From assembly GCA_964539305.1 (NCBI GenBank), contig CAZIIM010000006.1, positions 6,691 to 70,690 on the forward strand: DNA of 64,000 nt. Direction: 5' to 3'. Positions 51,271 to 60,522 of the stretch are shown piece after piece (position 1 is the stretch's first letter; each line of letters opens with the position of its first letter). Source of the stretch: CAZNUM01 sp964539305 (GTDB taxonomy: Bacteria > Fidelibacterota > Marinisomatia > Marinisomatales > TCS55). The position numbers were made by a program, and so were the translations under genes. The notes beneath the pieces are model-generated. The model ran no database searches and was not told where the DNA came from. It saw only the letters and a program-made list of their open reading frames with translations.

Positions 51271-51324
51271 CGGCCTTTCTATACTCCATTTACCATTTAA
51301 TTTGTCACTACCTACCACTCATTC

Positions 51325-53280
51325 ATGAATCAGATTACGATCACTTTTCCGGATCAATCCACCAAACAGTACCCCTCCGGTATAACCCCGTTGGAGATTG
51401 CACGTCAGATTGGTCCACGGCTGGCCAAGGATACTGTGGCGGCCGAAGTCAACGGTCAACTGGTGGACCTGAACCGGCCCCTGAATGAGAATGCGGAGCT
51501 GAAACTGCTCACGGCGACCACTCCGGAAGGACATGAAGTTCTGCTTCACAGCACCGCCCATTTAATGGCTCAGGCCGTAAAAGCCCTGTATCCCGATGTG
51601 AAAATCACCATCGGTCCAGCCATTGAAAACGGCTTTTACTACGATTTTGACCTGGAAGGAACCTTTTCCGACGAGGACCTGGATAAAATAGAAGCAAAAA
51701 TGCGGGAACTGGCGAAGGAGGATCTGGATATTCAGCGCCAGGAATTGAGCCGGAAGGAAGCCCTGGCCTTGTTTAAACAGCGCGGTGAAGATTACAAGGT
51801 GGAAATCATTAAAGCGATTGATCCCAAGGATACGATTTCAGCCTACCGCCAGGGCGATTTCATTGATCTCTGTCGCGGCCCGCACGTCCCCAGCACTGGC
51901 CGGATTAAATATTTCAAATTACTCACTACCTCCGGGGCTTACTGGCGTGGAAATGAAAACAATAAAATGCTCCAGCGCATTTATGGGACGGCCTTTGGTT
52001 CCAAACAGTTGTTAAAAGATTACCTCCATTTCCTGGAGGAGGCCAAAAAACGGGACCACCGTAAACTGGGTCGGGAGCTTGAAATCTACACCTTTGACCA
52101 GGAAGTGGGTCCGGGTCTGCCGCTCTGGTTGCCCAACGGAGCCATCATCATTGAAGAACTGGAAAAACTGGCCAAGGAAACCGAACAGGAGGCAGGTTAT
52201 TTACGGGTGCGGACGCCCCACCTGACCAAGGGCAGCCTTTATGAAAAATCAGGTCACCTGGAATTGTACAAGGAGGCCATGTATCCGGCCATGGACATTG
52301 ATGGCATCAAGTATTACATCAAACCCATGAATTGCCCCCACCACCATAAAATTTATGCCGCCCTGCCCAAAAGTTACCGCGATCTGCCTTACCGCCTGGC
52401 AGAATACGGCACATGTTACCGCTATGAAAAATCCGGGCAGTTATTTGGACTGATGCGCGTCCGCAGCATGCAGATGAATGACGCCCATATTTACTGCACA
52501 CAGGACCAATTCGAGGATGAATTCCTCGCCGTCTGCCAGATGTATTTGAAATATTTCGACATTTTCGGCATCGACAAGTACGAAATGCGCCTGAGCCTCC
52601 ACGATCAGGAAGGCCTGGGGAAGAAATACATTGACGAACCGGAACTGTGGCAGGAAACAGAGAAAGCCGTCCGGAAGGCTCTGGACAAAGGCGGTATCCA
52701 CTACACCGAAATTCCGGGGGAAGCGGCATTTTACGGACCGAAAATTGATGTTCAGGTCTGGAGCGCCATTGGCAAAGAATTCACCCTGGCCACCAACCAG
52801 GTGGATTTCGCCATTCCAAAACGGTTTAACCTGACCTACACGACCCAGGATGGAAGGGAAGAAACCCCCTTGTGCATCCACCGGGCGCCCTTGAGCACCC
52901 ATGAACGTTTCATCGGTTTTTTAATCGAGCATTTTGGGGGCGATTTTCCTCTTTGGCTGGCGCCGGTACAAATGATTATTCTACCCATATCCGAAAAAGT
53001 TTTAGACTACGGCCGGACACTCGAAAAAACTTTCAGAGCCGGCGGAATCCGTGTACAGCTGGATGATCGTCCCGACAAAATCGGGGCAAAAATACGTCAA
53101 GCTGAGTTGAAGAAAATTCCAGTAATGGCCATCATCGGGGAACGGGAGGCCCAATCCGGATCCGTTTCCCTTCGCCGGCGCCTGGTGGGGGATCTGGGGT
53201 CCACACCGGCTGAAACACTGCTGGAAGAACTGCAATCCGAAATAAAAGACAGGAGAAGAACCGATCGCAAAAAAGGATAA
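51325..53280 (+). CDS. thrS: Threonine--tRNA ligase
   Basis: A 651-residue class II synthetase. An N-terminal TGS domain (residues 1-60) is followed by the editing domain with HSTAHLMAQAV (the His-x3-His site), then the catalytic core with PMNCPHH, RYEKSGQLFGLMRVR, and HRAPLSTHERFIG. The anticodon-binding domain ends the protein (VMAIIGEREAQSG). The length is normal. It leads the thrS-infC-rpmI-rplT-pheST run, a common bacterial order. The infC gene begins inside its last codons. Confidence 0.97.
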   Translation: MNQITITFPDQSTKQYPSGITPLEIARQIGPRLAKDTVAAEVNGQLVDLNRPLNENAELKLLTATTPEGHEVLLHSTAHLMAQAVKALYPDVKITIGPAIENGFYYDFDLEGTFSDEDLDKIEAKMRELAKEDLDIQRQELSRKEALALFKQRGEDYKVEIIKAIDPKDTISAYRQGDFIDLCRGPHVPSTGRIKYFKLLTTSGAYWRGNENNKMLQRIYGTAFGSKQLLKDYLHFLEEAKKRDHRKLGRELEIYTFDQEVGPGLPLWLPNGAIIIEELEKLAKETEQEAGYLRVRTPHLTKGSLYEKSGHLELYKEAMYPAMDIDGIKYYIKPMNCPHHHKIYAALPKSYRDLPYRLAEYGTCYRYEKSGQLFGLMRVRSMQMNDAHIYCTQDQFEDEFLAVCQMYLKYFDIFGIDKYEMRLSLHDQEGLGKKYIDEPELWQETEKAVRKALDKGGIHYTEIPGEAAFYGPKIDVQVWSAIGKEFTLATNQVDFAIPKRFNLTYTTQDGREETPLCIHRAPLSTHERFIGFLIEHFGGDFPLWLAPVQMIILPISEKVLDYGRTLEKTFRAGGIRVQLDDRPDKIGAKIRQAELKKIPVMAIIGEREAQSGSVSLRRRLVGDLGSTPAETLLEELQSEIKDRRRTDRKKG

Positions 53281-53785
53281 TACCCGAATCAATGAGGATA
53301 TTACGGCGGAAGAAGTCCGGCTAATATCGGAGACAGGGGAACAGCTCGGAATTGTTCCCATTAACGATGCCCTGGAGCGGGCAGCAGAAGCAAATCTGGA
53401 TCTGGTTGAGGTGGCGCCCAATGCCAAACCGCCGGTGGTCAAAATTCTGAATTACGGAAAATTAAAGTACGAAGAAAAAAAGAAGGCCCAGGCCAGCAAA
53501 AAGAAACAGCACGTTATTAAGGTGAAGGAAATCCGGGTGCGGCCAAGGATAGATGATAATGACCTGCTGACGAAGGTAAACCTAGGAAAGAAATTTTTAC
53601 AGGATGGTTGTAAATTGAAAGTTACACTCATGTTCCGGGGGCGGGAACTGGCCCGTCAGGACCTGGGGATCCTGGTTCTGGATCGCATTATTGAAATGCT
53701 CAGCGACGTGGCTGAAGTAGAAAAAGAAAATGAATTGGAAGGTCGATCACAATCGATCATTTTAACTGCTAAAAGGAGTAGTTAG
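53264..53785 (+). CDS. infC: Translation initiation factor IF-3, non-standard ATC start
   Basis: About 173 residues. A frame that starts at the first ordinary codon (53411) would lose the first 49 residues. The family N-terminus (AKKDNTRINEDITAEEVRLI) is plainly coded just upstream, in frame, and is preceded by an ATC at 53264 with an AGGAG ribosome site 8 bases before it. infC is known to use rare AUU-class starts, through which IF-3 limits its own synthesis. I therefore place the start here. Both IF-3 halves and the linker (KYEEKKKAQASKKKQHVIKVKEI) are present. It overlaps thrS by 17 bases. Confidence 0.92.
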   Translation: MAKKDNTRINEDITAEEVRLISETGEQLGIVPINDALERAAEANLDLVEVAPNAKPPVVKILNYGKLKYEEKKKAQASKKKQHVIKVKEIRVRPRIDDNDLLTKVNLGKKFLQDGCKLKVTLMFRGRELARQDLGILVLDRIIEMLSDVAEVEKENELEGRSQSIILTAKRSS

Positions 53786-53788
53786 TCA

Positions 53789-53983
53789 ATGCCGAAGCAG
53801 AAAACAAGACGCAGTGCAGCCAAGCGCTTTCGCCTGACCGGCACTGGAAAAATAAGACGGAATAAAGCAAACCATAGTCACATGCTCATTCGCCGTTCCA
53901 ACAGCGCCAAACGCAAGATGCGTCGGGCGGGACTGGTGGACAGTACGGAAGAAAAACGCGTCCGGCGGATGATCGCACACTAA
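53789..53983 (+). CDS. rpmI: Large ribosomal subunit protein bL35
   Basis: A 64-residue very basic protein with the family N-terminus MPKQKTRRSAAKRFRLTGTG and the HSHM-like segment NHSHMLIRRS. A GGAG site precedes the ATG. The infC-rpmI-rplT order is the standard one. Confidence 0.97.
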   Translation: MPKQKTRRSAAKRFRLTGTGKIRRNKANHSHMLIRRSNSAKRKMRRAGLVDSTEEKRVRRMIAH

Positions 53984-53995
53984 AAGGAAGACAGC

Positions 53996-54343
53996 ATGCC
54001 AAGAGCGAATAGTTCTGTGCCCCGGCACAGACAACATCGAAAGATCGTAAAGCAGGCCAAGGGCTACTATGGTGCCCGGAGCCGCAACTTCAAGGCTGCC
54101 AAAGATGCAGTCACTAAAGCGGGGCTCTATGCCTACCGCGACCGCCGACAACGAAAACGTCAATTTAGACGGCTCTGGATCGTGCGAATTAATGCGGCTG
54201 CCCGGCAACATGGATTGTCCTATTCTGCCTTCATTTCAGGTCTGAAAAACAAAGGCATCGAACTGGATCGGAAAGTACTGGCGGACCTGGCCATGAACGA
54301 TCCCAGTGCCTTTGGTGAACTTGCAAAGGCCGTGAAAGGCTGA
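53996..54343 (+). CDS. rplT: Large ribosomal subunit protein bL20
   Basis: A 115-residue basic protein with the typical stretches KIVKQAKGYYGARSRNFK, YRDRRQRKRQFRRLWI and SGLKNKGIELDRKVLADLA. In other bacteria bL20 represses its own operon by binding the rpmI leader; I did not identify such a site here. It overlaps pheS by one base. Confidence 0.97.
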   Translation: MPRANSSVPRHRQHRKIVKQAKGYYGARSRNFKAAKDAVTKAGLYAYRDRRQRKRQFRRLWIVRINAAARQHGLSYSAFISGLKNKGIELDRKVLADLAMNDPSAFGELAKAVKG

Positions 54344-55329
54344 TGCAACTTAAGGAATCGGTCACATCGGTCCGGAAGCAATTCCGGGCCGATACTGATC
54401 CCTTTCCAACTTCTGCCCAGGAAGCAGAAGCCCTCCGAATCAAATATTTCGGCCGCAAAGGCCTGGTGACGCGCCTGTTCGTCCAGCTGAAGGAAGTCCC
54501 CCCGGAAGAACGACCGTCCATGGGAAAAGCGTTGAACGATCTGAAACGGGAATTAAGCGAACAGTTCGAGACCCTGATTTCCCAGACCGCCGCTACGACC
54601 GCCCGTCACGAAGAAGTAGATTACACCTTACCGGGGATTCCCTTTTATCCCGGTCATGTGCACCCACTCCAGCAGACGCTGGAAGAAATTAAAACCATTT
54701 TTCAGAATATCGGTTTCGGAGTCGCCTACGGACCTGAGATTGACGATGATTTTCACAATTTTTCCGCCCTGAATTTTCCCCCGGACCATCCGGCGCGGGA
54801 TATGCAGGACACGTTCTTTATTCAGCCGGATGTCGTTCTCAGAACCCACACTTCCAATGTTCAAATCCATTTAATGGAAGAACAGTCACCACCCCTTCGT
54901 TACATCATTCCCGGCCGGGTGTATCGGAACGAGGCCATCAGTTTCAAAAGTTACTGCCTGTTTCACCAGGTGGAAGGGCTGTTTGTGGCCGAACAGGTTT
55001 CCTTTGCCGAATTAAAGGGCACCCTGGAATATTTTGTCAAACGAATGTTCGGTCCCAACACAAAAACCCGTTTCCGGCCCAGTTTCTTCCCGTTCACCGA
55101 ACCGAGCGCGGAAGTGGACATCTGGAATGAAAAACGGGGGCAATGGCTGGAAATTCTGGGCTGTGGTATGGTGGACCCGGCGGTGTTCGAAGCGGTGGGG
55201 TATGACCCGGAAAAGTGGCATGGCTACGCCTTTGGAATGGGAATTGAACGGATTGCCATGCTGAAATATGGTATTGACGACATCCGCATGTTCTACCAGG
55301 GGGATGTCCGTTTTCTGGGGCAGTTCTGA
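54343..55329 (+). CDS. pheS: Phenylalanine--tRNA ligase, alpha subunit
   Basis: A 328-residue class II synthetase subunit. It has an N-terminal coiled-coil arm, then the core: FGVAYGPEIDDDFHNF, motif 2 with YRNEAISFKSYCLFHQVEGL, and motif 3 FGMGIERIAMLKYGIDDIR at the end. It pairs with PheT to form the heterotetramer. The ATG overlaps the rplT stop, and its own stop overlaps the pheT start by one base. Confidence 0.97.
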   Translation: MQLKESVTSVRKQFRADTDPFPTSAQEAEALRIKYFGRKGLVTRLFVQLKEVPPEERPSMGKALNDLKRELSEQFETLISQTAATTARHEEVDYTLPGIPFYPGHVHPLQQTLEEIKTIFQNIGFGVAYGPEIDDDFHNFSALNFPPDHPARDMQDTFFIQPDVVLRTHTSNVQIHLMEEQSPPLRYIIPGRVYRNEAISFKSYCLFHQVEGLFVAEQVSFAELKGTLEYFVKRMFGPNTKTRFRPSFFPFTEPSAEVDIWNEKRGQWLEILGCGMVDPAVFEAVGYDPEKWHGYAFGMGIERIAMLKYGIDDIRMFYQGDVRFLGQF

Positions 55330-57719
55330 TGCGCATTCTGATTGACTGGCTGAAAGATTTTGTAGACCTTCAGGAAGATCCAGGCACTCTGGAGGAGATC
55401 CTGACCATGATCGGCCTGGAGGCGGAACAGGGGATTGACTACGATGCGCTGGACCCCATTGTAGTGGCGGAAGTTCGCGAGAAGATTAAACACCCCAACG
55501 CCGATAAATTGAGTCTTTGCCAGGTTTTTGACGGTACCCAGACCGTCCCCGTGGTGTGCGGTGCCCCGAATGTGGCCGCCGGACAGAAGGTTGCCTTTGC
55601 ACCGGTGGGAGCGGTTTTACCGGGCGGGTTCAAAATCGGGAAAGCCAAAATCAGGGGAGAAGTGAGTCAGGGCATGATCTGTTCCGAACGGGAACTGGGT
55701 CTGTCTGAGCGGCACGACGGCATTCTGGTATTGCCTGCCGAGGTCGAGCCTGGAACCCGGTTTAAATCCTTTTTAATGGAGTCCCAGGCGGTCCTGGAAC
55801 TGGACATTACCCCCAATCGCCCCGATTGTTTCAGTCACATGGGCGTTGCCCGGGATCTGGCCGCCAAACTCGATCGTGAATTCAAACCGTTGAAAGTTCA
55901 ACCACGGGTGAGGGAGGAAGCGGATCTGAATAAGATTCTATCCGTCACGATTGACGACCAGGAGGCCTGTCCCCGGTATATCGCCACCGTAGTAAAGAAT
56001 GTACGCATTGGTCCTTCTCCGGACTGGATGGTCAAGCGACTGGAAGCGGTAGGGCAGCGGAGCATTAACAATATTGTGGACATTTCCAACTATGTCCTTC
56101 AGGAAATGGGTCATCCCACCCACCTTTTCGATTTTGACAAGATCCGCACCGGTGAACTGGTCATCCGGAGGGCGAAAGAAGGGGAGAAGCTCACCACTCT
56201 GGATGAAACAACATGTACCCTGACACCGGAACAATTACTGATTACAAATGGGCCGGATCCCCTGGCACTGGCGGGCATCATGGGCGGTCTGGATTCAGCC
56301 GTCCAGGAAGATACCCACACGGTTCTGATTGAAAGCGCTTATTTTAATCCCTCTGTCATCCGCCGGGGGGCGAAACAACTGGGCTTTTCCACGGAAGCCT
56401 CGAAACGGTTTGAACGGGGTGCCGATCCCGAAGGAACGGTTACAGCCCTGTGGCGCGTGGTTGAATTGCTGGAAAAATATGCCGAAGGGGAATGGGTGCC
56501 GGGGATCATTGATGCATACCCTAAAAAGATTACACCCAAAACCATTCTCCTGCGCCGGAGCGAACTGGATCTGCTCTCGGGATGTGACATCGATGACACT
56601 TTTGTCGTCACTGCTCTCCAGGGGATTGGCTGTTCCGTTCGGGAAATTGAAAGCGGTCGCTGGGAGTGCACACCACCTACATACCGGCCGGACCTGGAAC
56701 GGGAAGTGGACCTGGTGGAGGAAATTGTCCGTCTTTTTGGGTACGACCACGTCCCTGCAGCCCAAACCTACACCGGTGTCATGCTGTCGGAAGACTCGGA
56801 CCCTCTGGCCAACCTGGATCGGATCGTCACTCGTCTGGTGGGGATGAGTTTCTTTCAATGTTTCAATAATTCCCTGCACCCGGAAACGATTGTCAAACTG
56901 CACCGCGAAAAAGCGGTGAAAATCATGAATCCACTGACGGAGGACATGACCCACGTCCGAACTAGTTTACTGCCGGGTCTTTTACAGACAGTGGATTTCA
57001 ACATCAAAAACGGATCGCCGGACCTGCGATTGTTCGAATGGGGGAACGTCTTTGTCCAGGAATCACCGGGGTTTGAAGGCATTCGGGAAACGCTCCTCCT
57101 GGCCGGTGTATTACACGGAAATCTGAACCGTCCCAATCTCCATCAGCCGGAAAAAACACCTGTTTCATTTTTTGCCCTGAAAGGGGTGATTCAGGGGTTG
57201 TTCGACGCGTTGCATCTTGGAAAGGTAACATTTCAGGCCCGTTCTGAATTGAAACCGGGTTACAGCGTCATGAAGGACTTGTCAATCGCTTCAGAACCAA
57301 TCGGATGGATGGGTGAAGTGGACCCGGATTACATCACAACCTTAAAATTAAAATGTGGTCCTGTTTTTGCCTTTGAATTAAAGGTGGAATCACTCCTTCA
57401 ACTGCTGGAAAAACCCCTGCGCTACAATCCCATTATTCCCTATCCGGTTATTGAACGGGACCTGAATTTCGTTCTGGATGAAACCACTGCGGCAGGTGAA
57501 GTGGTGGAAAAAATACAGAAGAACGGCCGGGAGCTGCTGCGTTCGGTGGAACCGGTGAACCTCTTCCGCCACGAAAGTCTGGGGGTTGGGAAGAAGAGTA
57601 TTACCTTTCACCTCGTATTTCAAAGCCCGGATAAAACATTGAAAGACAGGGATGTGAATCCAATCGTTGAGGACATTGTACGGGTGGTGGAAAAGAATTT
57701 TAAGGCTAAATTACGCTAA
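55329..57719 (+). CDS. pheT: Phenylalanine--tRNA ligase, beta subunit
   Basis: A 796-residue subunit of normal length. Domains in order: EMAP-like tRNA-binding domain (about 40-150, ending SQGMICSERELGL), the B3/B4 editing domain (about 210-375), the B5 domain with YRPDLEREVDLVEEIVRLFGYD, the inactive synthetase-like core, and the C-terminal anticodon-binding domain (YPVIERDLNFVLDE to the end). Confidence 0.97.
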   Translation: MRILIDWLKDFVDLQEDPGTLEEILTMIGLEAEQGIDYDALDPIVVAEVREKIKHPNADKLSLCQVFDGTQTVPVVCGAPNVAAGQKVAFAPVGAVLPGGFKIGKAKIRGEVSQGMICSERELGLSERHDGILVLPAEVEPGTRFKSFLMESQAVLELDITPNRPDCFSHMGVARDLAAKLDREFKPLKVQPRVREEADLNKILSVTIDDQEACPRYIATVVKNVRIGPSPDWMVKRLEAVGQRSINNIVDISNYVLQEMGHPTHLFDFDKIRTGELVIRRAKEGEKLTTLDETTCTLTPEQLLITNGPDPLALAGIMGGLDSAVQEDTHTVLIESAYFNPSVIRRGAKQLGFSTEASKRFERGADPEGTVTALWRVVELLEKYAEGEWVPGIIDAYPKKITPKTILLRRSELDLLSGCDIDDTFVVTALQGIGCSVREIESGRWECTPPTYRPDLEREVDLVEEIVRLFGYDHVPAAQTYTGVMLSEDSDPLANLDRIVTRLVGMSFFQCFNNSLHPETIVKLHREKAVKIMNPLTEDMTHVRTSLLPGLLQTVDFNIKNGSPDLRLFEWGNVFVQESPGFEGIRETLLLAGVLHGNLNRPNLHQPEKTPVSFFALKGVIQGLFDALHLGKVTFQARSELKPGYSVMKDLSIASEPIGWMGEVDPDYITTLKLKCGPVFAFELKVESLLQLLEKPLRYNPIIPYPVIERDLNFVLDETTAAGEVVEKIQKNGRELLRSVEPVNLFRHESLGVGKKSITFHLVFQSPDKTLKDRDVNPIVEDIVRVVEKNFKAKLR

Positions 57720-57733
57720 ACATTGTTTGAGGT

Positions 57734-58036
57734 ATGAACATGGAAGATCAAGGAAATCTGGTGCGGGTCACCATCTATGGTCAGGAGTACACCGTAAAGG
57801 CTCCGGCAGATGCCAGTTATATCAAGAATATCGCTGAATATGTGGACCAGAAAATGCGGGAGGTACAGGAGGAACTGGCCACACCCCAGGTTCCGGCAAA
57901 AGTAGCCATTCTGGCGGCCATGAATATCTCCGATGAACTGTTTTCCATTCGACAGAAGAATGAATCCCTGACGGACCGAGTAGGGCAGAAACTCTCTTCA
58001 TTGATCGAAATGGTGGACGAGGCCCTGGAAGACTGA
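57734..58036 (+). CDS. zapA: Cell division protein ZapA
   Basis: A 100-residue protein. The N-terminal head contains VRVTIYGQEYTVKAPADASY and the rest is a coiled coil with VDQKMREVQ and VAILAAMNISDELFSI. ZapA binds FtsZ and bundles its filaments at the Z ring. A second Met lies two codons in. It is followed by folD after 24 bases, as in enterobacteria, but without room for the 6S RNA gene that lies between the two there. Confidence 0.88.
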   Translation: MNMEDQGNLVRVTIYGQEYTVKAPADASYIKNIAEYVDQKMREVQEELATPQVPAKVAILAAMNISDELFSIRQKNESLTDRVGQKLSSLIEMVDEALED

Positions 58037-58060
58037 ATCTCTCCTGGAGGGGGGACTGCC

Positions 58061-58945
58061 ATGAAAACCAGAATTCTTTCAGGCCGGGAAGTAGCGGCCA
58101 GCGTTTACCGGGAACTTACCGGCCGGATCGAGAACCTGAAAGAATATCACGTTGTCCCCGGCCTTGCCGTAATCCTGGTTGGGGATGACCCAGCTTCTGC
58201 AGTTTACGTTCGTTCTAAGACCCGTAAATTCAGGCAGTTAAACCTTGTATCTGAAACAATCGTATTAAGTGCCGATTGTTCCCAGGAAACATTACTGGAC
58301 CAGATCGAAGCCTTCAATGGGGATGATCGTTATCATGGAATTCTGGTTCAGTTTCCGCTACCGGCCCATTTAGACCAGGATCGCGTCCTGGAAGCCATCG
58401 ATCCGAAAAAAGACGTGGACGGGCTTCATCCCTATAATCTGGGTCTACTGGTTTCAGAGCGCCCCCGTTTTATTCCCTGTACACCGAAGGGTATCCTGCG
58501 TATTCTGGAGTATTTTGAATATTCTTTAGCCAGAAAACAGGTGGTTATTGTGGGGCGCAGCAAGCTTGTAGGACGGCCCCTGTCCATCCTGACCAGCATG
58601 AAAAAGAGCTGGTCCAACGCCACCACAACCATTTGTCATTCAGGTACCAAAGATTTGTCGTCAATCACCCAAATGGCGGATTTCCTCATTTTGGCCATGG
58701 GATCCCCTGAATTTTTAACCAGATCGGATATTAAACCGGGGGCTGTAGTCATTGATGTGGGAATTAACAGGGTAGAGGACGATTCGGAGAAGGGTTATCG
58801 ACTGGTGGGAGATGCTCAGACAACTAGCCTCATGGGCCGGGCTGGAGCCTTAACGCCGGTTCCCGGCGGTGTGGGACCCATGACCATCGCTATGCTGGTA
58901 GAGAATACGGTGGAAGCCGCCGAACGGCAGGTGGGCCTTCTTTAA
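58061..58945 (+). CDS. folD: Methylenetetrahydrofolate dehydrogenase/cyclohydrolase
   Basis: A 294-residue bifunctional enzyme of one-carbon metabolism. Signatures: VGDDPASAVYVRSKTRKFR (near residue 41, with the catalytic Lys), DVDGLHPYNLG, VVIVGRSKLVGRPL, and PGGVGPMTIAML near the end. A GGAGG ribosome site precedes the ATG. A strong hairpin terminator follows 17 bases after the stop, so folD closes the transcript that starts at thrS or its leader. Confidence 0.96.
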   Translation: MKTRILSGREVAASVYRELTGRIENLKEYHVVPGLAVILVGDDPASAVYVRSKTRKFRQLNLVSETIVLSADCSQETLLDQIEAFNGDDRYHGILVQFPLPAHLDQDRVLEAIDPKKDVDGLHPYNLGLLVSERPRFIPCTPKGILRILEYFEYSLARKQVVIVGRSKLVGRPLSILTSMKKSWSNATTTICHSGTKDLSSITQMADFLILAMGSPEFLTRSDIKPGAVVIDVGINRVEDDSEKGYRLVGDAQTTSLMGRAGALTPVPGGVGPMTIAMLVENTVEAAERQVGLL

Positions 58946-58961
58946 TATTCATTGACGATTT

Positions 58962-58990
58962 AAAAAAAGACCTGTTCAGGTCCTTTTTTA
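58962..58990. terminator. Two-way intrinsic terminator
   Basis: GACCTG and CAGGTC pair across a TT loop (58969-58982), with a run of A before and a run of T after. It can act on folD from the left and on the minus-strand tRNA-Arg from the right. Confidence 0.88.
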
Positions 58991-58996
58991 TTCTGG

Positions 58997-59070
58997 TACG
59001 CCCGACAGGATTCGAACCTGTGACCTCATGCTCCGGAGGCATGCGCTCTATCCAGCTGAGCTACGGGCGC
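58997..59070 (-). tRNA. tRNA-Arg (CCG anticodon)
   Basis: A 74-base tRNA on the minus strand. The acceptor stem GCGCCCG pairs with CGGGCGT, with discriminator A. The anticodon loop CTCCGGA reads CCG, arginine. CCA is encoded at 58994-58996, the only one of the eight tRNAs here for which this holds. The gene is convergent with folD. Confidence 0.95.
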
Positions 59071-59180
59071 AAACAGGGCTGGAAATTACAACGAACAGGT
59101 TTATTCCAGAAGCGTCTAATCACGAATTTCATGGGACAGTTTCTATTGGGGCGGGAAATCACCGGTTTTAAATTATTTCC

Positions 59181-59498
59181 GTGAAACCGGTTCTCATTTT
59201 GACGACTGTGGACGATCCCGACCGGGGGAAGTCCATCGCTGAAACGCTGGTCCGGGAGAACCTGGCCGCCTGTGTGAATGTGATTCCCAGGGTACAGTCC
59301 ATTTACCGTTGGAAAGGTTCCGTCGTGCAGGAAGAGGAATGGCTCCTTTTGATTAAAACCACTGATCAGAATGAGCGACAGGTCTATGACCGGGTGGGTG
59401 AATTACATTCCTACGAACTGCTGGAATTAATTACTATTACTGATCTGGGGATTGAAAACCGATATTTCCAGTGGATTAAAGACAACGTGCATGGATAA
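59181..59498 (+). CDS. cutA: CutA1-type divalent-cation tolerance protein
   Basis: A 105-residue trimer-forming protein. The signature NVIPRVQSIYRWKGSVVQEEE spans residues 32-52, and the N-terminus VLILTTVDDPDRGKSIAETLV is typical. The start is a GTG. The role of CutA1 is unsettled; it has been tied to copper tolerance. It overlaps the channel gene by 8 bases. Confidence 0.93.
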   Translation: MKPVLILTTVDDPDRGKSIAETLVRENLAACVNVIPRVQSIYRWKGSVVQEEEWLLLIKTTDQNERQVYDRVGELHSYELLELITITDLGIENRYFQWIKDNVHG

Positions 59499-60486
59499 AC
59501 GCTTAAAATTTCTTTACTATTTCCTGGTTTTAATCACGGTAGGGTCTGCCGGTTTCCACATTATTGGCGGTGAAGAATGGAGCCTGATGGACAGCATCTA
59601 TATGACCATTATTACCCTGTCAACGGTCGGTTTTACCGAAGTGCATCCCCTGAATGAAATTGGAAAATTATGGGCCGTTCTGGTGATTATCTTCGGAGTG
59701 AGCGGCTTCGCCGTCATGATTTCAGAAATCGGCGTGGAGTTGCTGGAATTCAAAGAATATCGGAGACGCAAAATGCGTAAAAAAATCTCAAAACTACAGT
59801 ACCATTACATTATCTGCGGTTTCGGTCGCATGGGTTCGGTGATTGCCGAGGAACTGGATCAGAAAAAGATCCCCTTTGTAGTGATTGAACTCAATGAACA
59901 AAAGGTGGGTATTATTCAGAATCGCGGTTATTACGTAATTCATGGCGACGCAAGTCTGGATTCTACGCTGCAGGACGCAAATATTTCCAAGGCAGAAGGG
60001 ATCGTGGTGGTGCTGGACAGCGACCAGGACAACCTGTTTGTGACCATGTCCGCCCGTAATCTGAACCATGACGCCTACATCATCAGTCGTTGTTCCAAGA
60101 GTGACACCGGTGAAAAACTGCTCCGGGCCGGCGCTAATAAAGTGGTCAACCCCTATATTACCGGAGGACATAAAATGGCGGAACTGCTCACCAGTCCGTT
60201 TGTGGAAGACGCCGTCAGCATTGACACACCGGCAGAACCCCAGCTGGATATGGTTCTGGAGGAATTTAATCTGGCCCATCTGCCGTCTTTAACCGGAAAA
60301 CCGATTCGGGATTGCCAGTTAAGGGAGAAATACGAAATCTTAATTGTAGGAATCGTAAAACCGGATGGCAGCACGATTCTGAATCCGGCGTCCGATGTCA
60401 TGCTGGAGAAAGATCAGAAAATCATTGTCATCGGGTCCAAGGAGAAACTGGACACCTTCAAGAGCCAATTGAAAAATGCCGTATAA
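59491..60486 (+). CDS. Two-helix potassium channel with TrkA/RCK domains
   Basis: About 331 residues. Two membrane segments (7-24 and 66-88) flank a pore loop with the filter TLSTVGFTEV, a variant of the TVGYG type in which Gly-Phe replaces Gly-Tyr. The cytoplasmic part has a RCK-N nucleotide-binding fold (YHYIICGFGRMGSVIAEEL, then a GDASLDSTL loop) and a RCK-C domain at the end (REKYEILIVGIVKPDGS). The ATG at 59491 is preferred to the more upstream frame start because that lies inside cutA and lacks family likeness. Confidence 0.88.
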   Translation: MDKRLKFLYYFLVLITVGSAGFHIIGGEEWSLMDSIYMTIITLSTVGFTEVHPLNEIGKLWAVLVIIFGVSGFAVMISEIGVELLEFKEYRRRKMRKKISKLQYHYIICGFGRMGSVIAEELDQKKIPFVVIELNEQKVGIIQNRGYYVIHGDASLDSTLQDANISKAEGIVVVLDSDQDNLFVTMSARNLNHDAYIISRCSKSDTGEKLLRAGANKVVNPYITGGHKMAELLTSPFVEDAVSIDTPAEPQLDMVLEEFNLAHLPSLTGKPIRDCQLREKYEILIVGIVKPDGSTILNPASDVMLEKDQKIIVIGSKEKLDTFKSQLKNAV

Positions 60487-60522
60487 TATATATTATGTAT
60501 AATAATAGATAATCATAGAAAA

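Noticed and set aside
58037..58060. 6S RNA gene between zapA and folD, as in enterobacteria
   Set aside because: Only 24 bases separate the genes, too short for 6S RNA.
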